Source of the DNA: Flavobacteriaceae bacterium
GTDB taxonomy: Bacteria > Bacteroidota > Bacteroidia > Flavobacteriales > Flavobacteriaceae
Length of the DNA: 64,000 nucleotides
Direction: 5' to 3'
NCBI GenBank assembly: GCA_947456955.1
Contig: CANGTQ010000013.1
Span: 1-64,000, forward strand
Shown: one piece after another, positions 1-9,380 of the stretch
How the letters are laid out: every line of letters begins with the position of its first letter
Position numbering within the stretch: position 1 is the first letter of the stretch
The notes under the pieces: generated by a model
The model's database searches: none
What the model was told of the DNA's origin: nothing
What the model saw: only the letters and a program-made list of their open reading frames with translations
Program-made: the position numbers and the translations under genes

Positions 1-510
1 GTCGTATTCGCCTTTATCATTCCAAACTGAGCCAAGATTATTATACGATATGCTTGTAGATGGGTGTTGGTCTCCATGTACTTTTAATTGAATTGCCAAT
101 GATTTTTCATAATATTCAATTGCTTTGTCGTATTCTCCTTTATATTTCCAAACTGCGCCAAGATTGTTATACGATATGCCTGTAGATGGGTGTTGGTCTC
201 CATGTACTTTTAAATAAATCGCCAATGATTTTTCATAGTATTCAATTGCTTTGTCGTACTCTCCTTTATATTTCCAAACTGAGCCAAGATTGTTATACGA
301 AGTACCTGTATGTGGGTGTTGGTCTCCATGTACTTTTAAATAAATCGCCAATGATTTTTCATAGTATTCAATTGCTTTGTCATATTCGCCTTTATTATTC
401 CAAACTAAGCCAAGATTGTTATACGATATGCCTGTATATGGGTGTTGGTCTTCATGTACTTTTAAATAAATCGCCAATGATTTTTCATAGTATTCAAGTG
501 CTTTATCAAA
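1..510 (-). repeat. 126-bp tandem repeats encoding TPRs
   Basis: Four successive units recur with a 126-base period (the string TGGGTGTTGGTCT begins at 61, 187, 313 and 439) and differ at only a few positions. Each encodes one 42-residue TPR of the STAND gene. The array continues past the left edge, so copy number is unknown. Confidence 0.9.
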
Positions 511-3129
511 ATTACTTAATTTACTTTCACAAGCACCCAATTGAATTAACAAATTAGGATTTTCATTTATAAACAAAGCAATTGTATTTATTTTATCCAA
601 ATAAAATACAGCTTCAGTTTTGTCAAAAATTTCAATTGCCTTCAACCCTAACAAAGCGGAATCTTCGGTATTAAAAAGGTTTTTGGGCATCAGCTCAGTC
701 AAGAATTCTTTTCTTAAAACATGCAACTGCAAATCATCTAATTGTTCATCCAATTTTAACAACGTTTTCCAATCATTCTCTGTTGGGTTTGCTAAAACTT
801 GATCAATTGTGGCTTTTACTCCAAAGGTTTTTAAAATTAAAACCAAAGGAGTTATACAAATGGAAATATCTTGCCCATCTGCATCTATCAACTCACTAAT
901 CAAATCTAAATTACCCGCTAATGCTTCTTCACCTAAAAATGCTTCAATTACTGAGGTTTGGAGTTTGTTATTGTTTTGAAGAATAAGTTGAATATATTCT
1001 AAATCAATCTTGGGAGTTTGGTTTTGTAATTGTACTCCTAATAAATAGAGTAAAGAACCTTCTACTGTAAAGCTAACATAACTATTTAAGTCTTTGGTAT
1101 AACTACTTATCCAACCCAAATTTTTTAATCTTTGGTAAGGTGCATTGATGACATCAGAGGTGAAATAAGATTTTAGAGTTTCAAGCTTCAATACATTATC
1201 TAATAACAATTCGTTTTCTCCTTTATCCCAAACCGCATCAGCTAGTAATTTAAAGAAGGCTTGTTCTGCTTCTGAAAAGGTGTTAAACCAGTCACTCCAA
1301 ATGTGCAAATGTTTGTTTCCTTTTTTTGGTAGTGCTTTGCCATTGTATTGTTCTAAAAACAAACGAAGAATAAGTGGGTTGTTAATTTGATTGTAAATTC
1401 CTCTGTCAAATTCTGCAATAGCATCAAAAGTAAATTGTGGTTTAAATCGAGCTTTGTCTTTGGTAGCATAATTCTCCCAAGCCCCTTTCATCTCTTTCAT
1501 GTCTAATGATGTAAGCCAATATGAATAAGCACCTAAACAATTCTCATTTTCTTTATTTTCTCCATATAGCAGTTCTTGCTCTTTATCAGAAATAAGATAG
1601 CGTTCTAAATCGCCTTTGGTATTGGCTCTGTTTGTTATTACAAACTTTAAACTTCCCGCTTCAAAAATGGTACTCAACGACAGGATTTCTTGCCAAATAG
1701 CTTCAGCATGGTTGGCTTCGTTCATGCCATCAATTAAAATAAAAGTAGGTTCGGCTTGAGTTCCAGCAAGAGAAGAATAATTTTCTAATCCTTGCTGTAA
1801 ATCTATATTGAGTAAATAGGCAATTTGCTCTTTAAGGGATTGTTTTTCCATTCTACCTGCTCGGATGAGTAAGCTTGGTAAATCGCGTTCTGCATATTGC
1901 TTTTGTATTTCAGCTAACAAATTGGTTTTTCCACTTCCTGCTTCGGCTGCTATGAAAAAGATATTGGCTCTAGCGCCAATCCATTCCCTCAATTTGATTT
2001 CCATTTCTTCTCGGTGTTGATATACTCCCGGAATGATTTTCTTCTCACTAATTAAAGTTTTCAGTAGCAACTTATTTTCTTCGGCAATCCTATTTAAAAA
2101 TTCTCCTTTAGTAAATTGAAGCGGCGTAAAAGGAACTTCTTTTTGTTTGTCCCGAAGCAGTAAATTCAATTTTTCTAATAATTTACCAGAGGTTTGTTTT
2201 TCAGTTCCTTCAGGACTAAAGAATTTAATGGTTTTACCAGTATACGATTCATAGGTGAACATTTGTTCTTTATCTTCTTTGGCCAATGAAACTTCACCAG
2301 GAACAATAAAAAAAGGTAAAATATTCGTGATTTTATCCTCTTTATTTTGAATCCAAATGGATACTTGTGGGTTAGTTATAAAAGAATTGGTTGTAATTTC
2401 TGAACTGTGTAATAAATAGGTTTGGCCATCCTCATATTTCATCATGGGATAGTCTTTTGCAAAACTCAACTGCTCTAATAAATTTCTAAAAATTGGAAAA
2501 TACTCTTGCCATAATTCCTCTGATTTTTGTGCATCTAAAGTTAATCCATGACCTAAGTAGCGATTGCGAAAATTGATAAGCATGCCTATACTGGTTGCTT
2601 CTTGTTTTTTTAATTGAATATCACCATTGGCATCGATATATTCAATTTCTCCTTTGTGTTTTTTTGCTTTGCTACCGGTTTCAATTTGTTCATAATAGCT
2701 CACCAATTCGGGACAAAAAAAAGGATGGTTATGCTTTTTTAAAAACTTGAGTGATTCTCGAATATAATGGTTCCATTTTCCGAAGGCGGTTTCAATTAGA
2801 TTTTGTTGAAACAACAATACCATTCCTTTGTCTTTAATATCGCTATTAAAAAATTCAGAGGCAGAAAGCAATCCTAAATATTTAAGGTAATTGAGGAACG
2901 TATCTTTAAATAAGTTGATTCTTTGTGGAGGATGTTTTTCTAAAAGAGTTTGTTGCAAAGGATATGCAATAACATAAGGCAAGGTTGCAATTAGATTGAT
3001 ATCTTCTTGGGGTAATGATTCTAAAACTTCTGAAAGAAGTGTTTGACATACCGGACAATTCATTGCCACAGGAAATTCAGCTTTAGAAATTGCAATAGCA
3101 CAAGATGTGGTTTGGCAGGTATAACTCAT
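1..3129 (-). CDS. STAND NTPase with zinc-ribbon-like N-terminus, HEPN-like motif and C-terminal TPRs (C-terminus outside window)
   Basis: The reading frame is open from ATG at 3129 down to base 1 (1043 codons) and continues beyond the window. Seen: four cysteines near the N-terminus (C5, C10, C25, C28; the last pair as CPVC) that could bind zinc; RNRYLGH at residues 188-194, the R-N-x(4)-H form of the HEPN RNase motif; Walker A as EAGSGKTN (around bases 1925-1950) followed by a Walker B-like ILIDGMNEA and a VITNR segment, the order of STAND/NACHT ATPases; and C-terminal 42-residue tetratricopeptide repeats of the kinesin-light-chain type (YNNLG.VW..KGEYDKAIEYYEKSLAI). It starts one base after the stop of the upstream STAND gene, so the two are almost certainly co-transcribed. 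Known of the family: STANDs oligomerise on ligand sensing by their repeats and activate an N-terminal effector. Inferred: defence or programmed-death switch. Whether the N-terminal region is a real HEPN fold is unproven. Confidence 0.8.
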   Translation of the reverse strand, partial: MSYTCQTTSCAIAISKAEFPVAMNCPVCQTLLSEVLESLPQEDINLIATLPYVIAYPLQQTLLEKHPPQRINLFKDTFLNYLKYLGLLSASEFFNSDIKDKGMVLLFQQNLIETAFGKWNHYIRESLKFLKKHNHPFFCPELVSYYEQIETGSKAKKHKGEIEYIDANGDIQLKKQEATSIGMLINFRNRYLGHGLTLDAQKSEELWQEYFPIFRNLLEQLSFAKDYPMMKYEDGQTYLLHSSEITTNSFITNPQVSIWIQNKEDKITNILPFFIVPGEVSLAKEDKEQMFTYESYTGKTIKFFSPEGTEKQTSGKLLEKLNLLLRDKQKEVPFTPLQFTKGEFLNRIAEENKLLLKTLISEKKIIPGVYQHREEMEIKLREWIGARANIFFIAAEAGSGKTNLLAEIQKQYAERDLPSLLIRAGRMEKQSLKEQIAYLLNIDLQQGLENYSSLAGTQAEPTFILIDGMNEANHAEAIWQEILSLSTIFEAGSLKFVITNRANTKGDLERYLISDKEQELLYGENKENENCLGAYSYWLTSLDMKEMKGAWENYATKDKARFKPQFTFDAIAEFDRGIYNQINNPLILRLFLEQYNGKALPKKGNKHLHIWSDWFNTFSEAEQAFFKLLADAVWDKGENELLLDNVLKLETLKSYFTSDVINAPYQRLKNLGWISSYTKDLNSYVSFTVEGSLLYLLGVQLQNQTPKIDLEYIQLILQNNNKLQTSVIEAFLGEEALAGNLDLISELIDADGQDISICITPLVLILKTFGVKATIDQVLANPTENDWKTLLKLDEQLDDLQLHVLRKEFLTELMPKNLFNTEDSALLGLKAIEIFDKTEAVFYLDKINTIALFINENPNLLIQLGACESKLSNFDKALEYYEKSLAIYLKVHEDQHPYTGISYNNLGLVWNNKGEYDKAIEYYEKSLAIYLKVHGDQHPHTGTSYNNLGSVWKYKGEYDKAIEYYEKSLAIYLKVHGDQHPSTGISYNNLGAVWKYKGEYDKAIEYYEKSLAIQLKVHGDQHPSTSISYNNLGSVWNDKGEYD

Positions 3130-3130
3130 G

Positions 3131-6100
3131 TTAAATATCTTTTATTCGGTTTTGAAACTCCTCATCCGTAATCTTACCTTTAACCACTTGTTTGGCCCAA
3201 AGCGTAATTTGGTCTTGGTCATCTTCATCATTTATTTCGTGCAGCCAGGTATCAAGATTGGTAGAAAGTCGCGTTGCAGTTTGTGGTTGTGGAAGTTGTG
3301 ATTGGATATCCAAAGCCCATTGCAAGTTGAGTGTTTGGTTTAGCATTTGTATTTTGGCTTGCGATGGGTTTTCAAAAAACAACACCTGAATAGCATAGGT
3401 TTGAAGGAACTGTTCTAGTGCCTCTGTATCTTGTGCTAAAAGCGGCAATGCTTCACAAAACACCTCGTTTGATATACTTTGTATGCCCACATGCTCAGCC
3501 CATCCTTTAAGGTAAAAAGTTCTTGCTTCTTCGTTTTTAAACTCTGAATAAAAATCCAATGAAGTTAGAGCATCATGTATTTCTATAGTTACTTTAGCAA
3601 TTTCTTTCCAACAATAATGACGGACAGCTGTTGCGCTTATTTGTAATGCTACTGATTCAGCTTCATGAATTTTTGAAAGTTTAGCTTTTTCGGTAGATAT
3701 AAATACAAAAACATTATTTTTATAACTTTCATTACTAATTATTCGATTTAACTCAAAAATTTCATCGATTAAATATATGCCCTCATTTTTTCTTTCCTGA
3801 TTAATTAATTCAAAAAATAGTTTCTTTAGTGTACTTATTTTATCCTCTTCAAAATTTATATTGTAAAAATATTTTTTGGCTTCTTGAAATATTAATGCAG
3901 CTTCACCTGATTTCTCTTGTCTATAAAGTTCAGTTGAAATATTAGCCAAAGCTTCACTCTTAATATCATCTGAATTCATATCACGGGCAAAAGTAATAGC
4001 ATCAACAATAATTAATGAAGCATCATCTTTCATGCCCAAACTAAATAGTTTTGTTGATAATATAGCTAAAGTATTTACCTTTTCTAATTCATCACTAATA
4101 TTACGAATGCATTCTTGAGCTTCCTCTATTTTCTCTGCATTTATAAATTCAATAGAAATATGCTTTAGTGCAATATTTTTATGTCGTTCAGAACTAATTT
4201 TTCGAGTACATTCAATTGCATCTATAAACTTTCCTTGTTTTGAAAATTCTATAGAAATATTTTTTAATGCAACACTCCTTCCTATTCTAATATTAATTAA
4301 TTCAGAGCATTCAAGTGATTTCTGCATTAATGATTCTACAATATCTTCCTTCCCTTTATTATTTAATCCATTAGCTACGGATAAAAACGCTTTATATTTA
4401 TGCTCAATAATTTTAATTTCATCAATATAGTTTAGCGATTTAATTAATCCAATTATTGCCTCTTCTTCCTTACCTTGATTAGAAAGATTAACAGATACTA
4501 TTTTAAGTGTGTTTATTTTATCTAAGTTTCCACTTACACTGTTTAATTCTGTTAACATATAAAGTGAAGCTTTCTTATATCCACCATTCATAACAATTTC
4601 ACTAATAATTGATTTTAATGCTTTGTTTTTCTGAAATTTTAAATTAATTTGAATTGCACAAGAAAAAGCTTCTTTAATTATATCATTAGCTATTTCAATA
4701 TTTCCTTGGGTATAAACTTCTTTATAAATTGTTGTTAGAATATCTATTTTAATTCTGTCTCTACTATATCCGCGTACACAATTAATTGCCTCATCTAATA
4801 TATCAGAAGCCAATTCAAACATACCTAGTTTATTAGTTTCTTTATAAATGCTTATTAATGATCTAATTTTCTGTATTTCATTTTTAATTTCTCGGGAAAA
4901 ACCAAGTAATTGTTTAATTAACAATAAAGCATAATCTTTCTTATCTTGTTTTTCTAATTCAATAACAATGTTTCGTATCGCATTAATTTTATCCATTTCA
5001 TCACTAATGTTTTGAGCGATTTCGATTGCTTGATTCATTAGTATTTCTGAATCTTTTATCATTCCTTGATTTGAAAATTCAGATGAAATTAAAGCATATG
5101 TCCTACTCTTCAAATAGTCATCACTAATAATTTTAGCATAATCAAGCGAATCAACTTTCCCTTGTTTTGCCAATTCTATAGTGATATAATGATAGGCACT
5201 GTTTTTTTTGAAATCGTCGCTAATGCAATTAGCATAATCAATTGATTCTTGCATTATAGTACTAGATAGTTCATTCATTCCTTGTTCAAAAACTATAGTT
5301 GATATTTTTGATACAGTGTCAATCTTTTTGACTTCATCATTAATTGTTCTAGCAAAATCAATTGCTACAACATTTTTGCCCTGTTTTGCTAGTTCGATAG
5401 AAATATAATGTTGTGTTTTATTAGTTTGTGATATAAATATATTATTGGAAATTTCGATGTTTTTTAAAAATTCTATTGCTTGTTCTACTTTTCCTTCTTT
5501 AGCCATTTCAGATGGGATGCTACAAAGTGTTATATATTGTGTACGGCTTTCTTCGTTAAATCCAATTTTGCCGTTATAAAAATTATTGGCAATAACTTTA
5601 AATAAATTGTATTGAAAATTAGAATAAGGACCATTTCCATCTATCCATTTCATATCAAGGACTTTTGTTCTCTTATATAATTCAAGAAAATCAACATCTA
5701 AAATTGCTAATTCTACAGAAATTAAGAACATTAAAAAAGATGAAAAAAAATCATCCCAATTCACCAAACTGTGGTCAATGGGTATTTGTTCCTCAAACTG
5801 TGCCAATAGTTTTTCTATAGCAGATTTTCGCCAAGGTTGAGTTTTACTTTCTAAAAGGGTAAGCTCCATCAAACAAAGCATGTACAAAATAAACTGACGT
5901 TGTTTATCCTCTTTACTTTCACCCCCTAAGGCAGCAATGCGCTGCAAAGCCAAGTCTATTTCATTGTTAGCTACCATAGTCAAAATAGATACAACATCGT
6001 TTTGCTCTTCATATTTTAATTCGACAAGTGCTAAAGCCGCTTCAAGTGCTTCATCGGTACTTGCTGATTTTATGGTATGGTGAACGATTTCCTGATACAA

Positions 6101-8071
6101 TTGCTTAGTAGCATTAAAACCGCGCAGTACTTTTTTTTGAGTGTCGGTATACGCTTTGTTTTTACTCAAATTTATTAAGGTAAGTATACATTGCTTAGAG
6201 CTATTTTGGGTCAAATGGCTTGTATAATACTGTAGCGCATAACGTTGTTCAAACGTGTGTTGTAATGTATTCCAAGTACTACAAAACTCCAATAGCTTTG
6301 TTTCGGCACGTTTGAGTTCAGTTGGATAAAATTGAACCAAAAACTCCCGAAAACTCTCATGAAACAATTGGTAATCGAGCACTTCTTCTGTCAACGGATT
6401 CTCATACAATACCTCTTTTAGCGTACTTTCAATTCGTATACTTTGTGCTGTGCCAAATCCATTAATTAATTGCAGGTGTACTGGCGTTAGGTAATCAACC
6501 GCAGCCGCAAAGACGAACAAACTAGACAACAATGCATCGCCATCTTGGCTATCGTTGGCATAACGAGTGAGAATGGCTTTGTAATAGTCATTGATTTCTG
6601 TGGGTAATGCTTTTGGGTCATTATATGGAATGCTCCCGTTTTCGATAGCATTGCAAAGTAATTTCAAATACAAAGGATTGCCTTCCGAGCGTTTTTCCAC
6701 AGTATCAATCCATGCAGAGTCTTTCTCAATTTCGTATTTATTACCCACTTCATACAATAACGCACGAATGTCGTTTTTACTTAATCCAGTCAACAAAAGT
6801 GATTGGTGGTATTCAACAGGCAACTCGGTCCAAAACGCTTCAATATCTTTATGACCTCCGGGTCTAGAACCATATATAACGATAATATCTTTAAAGTTCT
6901 CACGAGGTAAATACCGCAAAATATCATTCTCTACTCCTTCATCTAATCCGTCAATAAAAAAGACCAATTTTTCTTTGGGATTGGCATCCCCATAGGCGCG
7001 CCACTTGGCAAATAATTGTTGTTGTAAATCCCAGTTTGTTTTACCTTCTGCTTGAATATTTTTTCCTTCACTAAAATGAGTGTCCGTTGCTTTTAAGAGA
7101 TAGTTCAGTAAATAAGTTGAATTGGCTTGGGCAGTACCTCGTCGAATAAAATATTCAACCAATTTAATGGGCAATTTGGGTGTATGATTCGTTAAATCTT
7201 TAAAAAGTTGTGCTATTAAAGCTGATTTCCCAATTCCTGGATTTCCTTGAATTGAAAAATACCCTTTGTCTTTTTTTTCTATAAATTCCCTGATTCTAAG
7301 TCGTTCTTGGATTCTCCCTTTAAAGGTCTCCGTAAGCTCTTCTATTCGCTGATGAAATTCGCTGCTTCCGGAATTTTTCCATTCTTTTAATGGTAAATAG
7401 GTATTAAATTCCTGAAAAAAATCTTTCTCTCTATAATGTTTACTTAAAGGATAATTGAGCAATCCCACTTTGTCATTCTTCAAATCATTAAAAAACACAA
7501 ACGGTTGGGCGTTAGGTTCTGGTTTGAATAACAAAATTGGGTATAAACTTATTACAACTGCAGTAGAAGAATTTGAAATGGACACCTTACCCTCTAATTC
7601 TAAAAGTGTAGAATTTGCCAACCATTTTGAGGCCAATAGAGATTCCAAAAAAGGTTCAAATCGTTTAATATCTTCCGAACACAATTCATCTGATGGAGTT
7701 GCTCCGTGCGCATATTCGTTTCTGAAAGATATGACATTGGTTTTTTGGTTGTCTAAATCTTTGTCTAATTTTTCAAATTCCTTAGCAAAATCTACTTGAA
7801 AAAAAACATGGTTTTCTGCTGCTAATTCTTTATATAATACTCGGCTAAACAATTGCCAGGTCCCCAATGACGGGGTACGTAAACCTGTAGCTAAAAGTCC
7901 TTTAGCTGCATTACTGTATTTATTTTGTTTGAAGTATTCACCTAAAATGACAACGGTATGCGTTTTTATTATTGACTCAAATAAGTCAATCATGCGGTGA
8001 ACCTTCCGAAAAGGCTGACTTTCTGACTTATAGATTGTATATAATTCCGCTAAATGAGGATGATTTTTCAA
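3131..8071 (-). CDS. Very large STAND NTPase with HEPN-like N-terminus and TPR-like repeat C-terminus
   Basis: 1646 residues. Seen: RNEYAH at residues 117-122, an exact RNxxxH HEPN-type motif within a predicted helical N-terminal region; Walker A GNPGIGKS at 276-283; Walker B LVFFIDGLDE at 369-378; a YGSRPGG sensor-like segment; a long helical region; then from about residue 880 to 1500 degenerate units of about 35-45 residues with the consensus ISDE..K..A...I..EL.KQGK..EAI, a TPR-like repeat seen in other Bacteroidota NTPases. The two membrane-associated genes lie immediately upstream (2-base gap) and a second STAND immediately downstream (1-base gap). Known: STAND NTPases couple ligand recognition by C-terminal repeats to N-terminal effectors. 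Inferred: sensor/effector of a conflict system with its neighbours. The HEPN assignment rests on motif and position only. Confidence 0.82.
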   Translation of the reverse strand: MKNHPHLAELYTIYKSESQPFRKVHRMIDLFESIIKTHTVVILGEYFKQNKYSNAAKGLLATGLRTPSLGTWQLFSRVLYKELAAENHVFFQVDFAKEFEKLDKDLDNQKTNVISFRNEYAHGATPSDELCSEDIKRFEPFLESLLASKWLANSTLLELEGKVSISNSSTAVVISLYPILLFKPEPNAQPFVFFNDLKNDKVGLLNYPLSKHYREKDFFQEFNTYLPLKEWKNSGSSEFHQRIEELTETFKGRIQERLRIREFIEKKDKGYFSIQGNPGIGKSALIAQLFKDLTNHTPKLPIKLVEYFIRRGTAQANSTYLLNYLLKATDTHFSEGKNIQAEGKTNWDLQQQLFAKWRAYGDANPKEKLVFFIDGLDEGVENDILRYLPRENFKDIIVIYGSRPGGHKDIEAFWTELPVEYHQSLLLTGLSKNDIRALLYEVGNKYEIEKDSAWIDTVEKRSEGNPLYLKLLCNAIENGSIPYNDPKALPTEINDYYKAILTRYANDSQDGDALLSSLFVFAAAVDYLTPVHLQLINGFGTAQSIRIESTLKEVLYENPLTEEVLDYQLFHESFREFLVQFYPTELKRAETKLLEFCSTWNTLQHTFEQRYALQYYTSHLTQNSSKQCILTLINLSKNKAYTDTQKKVLRGFNATKQLYQEIVHHTIKSASTDEALEAALALVELKYEEQNDVVSILTMVANNEIDLALQRIAALGGESKEDKQRQFILYMLCLMELTLLESKTQPWRKSAIEKLLAQFEEQIPIDHSLVNWDDFFSSFLMFLISVELAILDVDFLELYKRTKVLDMKWIDGNGPYSNFQYNLFKVIANNFYNGKIGFNEESRTQYITLCSIPSEMAKEGKVEQAIEFLKNIEISNNIFISQTNKTQHYISIELAKQGKNVVAIDFARTINDEVKKIDTVSKISTIVFEQGMNELSSTIMQESIDYANCISDDFKKNSAYHYITIELAKQGKVDSLDYAKIISDDYLKSRTYALISSEFSNQGMIKDSEILMNQAIEIAQNISDEMDKINAIRNIVIELEKQDKKDYALLLIKQLLGFSREIKNEIQKIRSLISIYKETNKLGMFELASDILDEAINCVRGYSRDRIKIDILTTIYKEVYTQGNIEIANDIIKEAFSCAIQINLKFQKNKALKSIISEIVMNGGYKKASLYMLTELNSVSGNLDKINTLKIVSVNLSNQGKEEEAIIGLIKSLNYIDEIKIIEHKYKAFLSVANGLNNKGKEDIVESLMQKSLECSELINIRIGRSVALKNISIEFSKQGKFIDAIECTRKISSERHKNIALKHISIEFINAEKIEEAQECIRNISDELEKVNTLAILSTKLFSLGMKDDASLIIVDAITFARDMNSDDIKSEALANISTELYRQEKSGEAALIFQEAKKYFYNINFEEDKISTLKKLFFELINQERKNEGIYLIDEIFELNRIISNESYKNNVFVFISTEKAKLSKIHEAESVALQISATAVRHYCWKEIAKVTIEIHDALTSLDFYSEFKNEEARTFYLKGWAEHVGIQSISNEVFCEALPLLAQDTEALEQFLQTYAIQVLFFENPSQAKIQMLNQTLNLQWALDIQSQLPQPQTATRLSTNLDTWLHEINDEDDQDQITLWAKQVVKGKITDEEFQNRIKDI

Positions 8072-8073
8072 AA

Positions 8074-9378
8074 TTACTTCCTTTTTTTAATCCACTTCAA
8101 AATATTTCTCCCAAACACATAAAACGCTATACCAGCTATAAGAAGTAGTACAATTGAAATGGTAACTGTCCAATAAAAAGCAACATTCCATCCTAAGATT
8201 TTTTGCCCTATAATTAAATAATCATACACGGGTTGTGCAGATGAAAGAGAAGATAATACAGTTACAATTCCTAGTATTTTATTGGTTCGGTCTTGCTGTT
8301 CTTCTTGAATTTTTTGTCCAACAGCAACAATTTTTTCATTCAGCAATTGGAGTTCTTTTTCAATATCAAGAGCTGCCCTAATTTTGTTATAAATTTCAGT
8401 TGGCAAGAAATTATAGGAAACGTAGTTAAAGTAATATTTTGCTAAAAAATCTTGGAAATCTTCGCGGCGGTCTTCATCGAGGTCGGCAATATCAAAATTG
8501 AACTTAAACAAACTGTATTTCAAAAATAAACAGTAGTAATAAATTCCAAAATAGATGGTTCCGTAGGTTTCTTTTTTCCAATCGGCATTTAAAATTGATT
8601 TTCCCACTACAGTATAGGTATCCAGCAGTGCCAATCCTTGCCAATTATTAAATACTTCGATCGAATTGTTTTTAATTAACTTTTTAATGTAGGTATCGTC
8701 CATACCTTCAGGGGCGCCTCCTACAGCTGAACCCAAGCGCGATAAAGTTCCGATATCAAAAAGCAAGGCTGTTATTTGTGTTTTATCTTCCAGCTGGGGC
8801 ACATCCAAAACCATATACAGTTTGTATTTTGAGCCTGAATATTCATCAACTTTTATGGTGCTTCCGCGTGTACTCAACCCCAATAAAACCTCATTTTCTA
8901 TGTATTCGTGCCATTTGGTATAGCTGCCATATGCAATAGTAGTATCAAAGTTGCGGGCTAAAAAAGCGGCATCTGAGAACGTTGCTAAGGCAAGTTGGTC
9001 GGTGGTCAAACGCAATGAAAGCGAAAACATTCCAAATCCGTTCTCAAACAAATCAAGGCGACTTTCGGCAACAGTTATATCGATGCTTTTTGCCTTTTCT
9101 GTAGTGGAATTGTAGGCATATTGAAATAAATTGACGGGGGTATTCGCAGTCCCTTTTCGAATCAAAATAGGATGCCTATCATTATTGTTACTAAAAAACT
9201 CTTTTCTAAGATTCGGGTAGAAAAAATCTTTACAAAAGTTAACATTTGACTCCGAAAACACCAAAGGTTCATAACTATTTTTAAGAGCCGTTGCATAAAA
9301 CGTTGAAGTATAATTAAACACCCCACTAATTTTGAGGATATAATTTTCAATTCCGTATTGTGTGTAGTCTTGATTCAT
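8074..9378 (-). CDS. CorA-like membrane protein of the STAND operon
   Basis: 434 residues, no recognised family with certainty. The first 330 residues are soluble-looking, rich in aromatic residues, without a signal peptide. A coiled coil (about 335-365, IEKELQLLNEKIVAVGQKIQEE) leads into two hydrophobic segments (about 368-392 and 397-422), ending in the basic tail KWIKKRK. Cytosolic domain, coiled-coil stalk, two C-terminal membrane helices and basic end is the architecture of CorA-type channels, but the GMN filter motif of CorA is absent. It lies 2 bases from both neighbours, between an outer-membrane barrel and a STAND NTPase. Inferred: a membrane partner or pore effector controlled by the NTPases. 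It could equally be an unrelated anchored protein. Confidence 0.6.
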   Translation of the reverse strand: MNQDYTQYGIENYILKISGVFNYTSTFYATALKNSYEPLVFSESNVNFCKDFFYPNLRKEFFSNNNDRHPILIRKGTANTPVNLFQYAYNSTTEKAKSIDITVAESRLDLFENGFGMFSLSLRLTTDQLALATFSDAAFLARNFDTTIAYGSYTKWHEYIENEVLLGLSTRGSTIKVDEYSGSKYKLYMVLDVPQLEDKTQITALLFDIGTLSRLGSAVGGAPEGMDDTYIKKLIKNNSIEVFNNWQGLALLDTYTVVGKSILNADWKKETYGTIYFGIYYYCLFLKYSLFKFNFDIADLDEDRREDFQDFLAKYYFNYVSYNFLPTEIYNKIRAALDIEKELQLLNEKIVAVGQKIQEEQQDRTNKILGIVTVLSSLSSAQPVYDYLIIGQKILGWNVAFYWTVTISIVLLLIAGIAFYVFGRNILKWIKKRK

Positions 9379-9380
9379 GG

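Noticed and set aside
186..557. Plus-strand repeat ORF (MGVGLHVLLNKSPM...)
   Set aside because: It is the opposite strand of the TPR repeats of the STAND gene, and its repetition follows from that.
6591..7799. Plus-strand ORFs at 6591-6854 and 7455-7799
   Set aside because: They lie inside the large STAND gene on the other strand and show no protein-like features.
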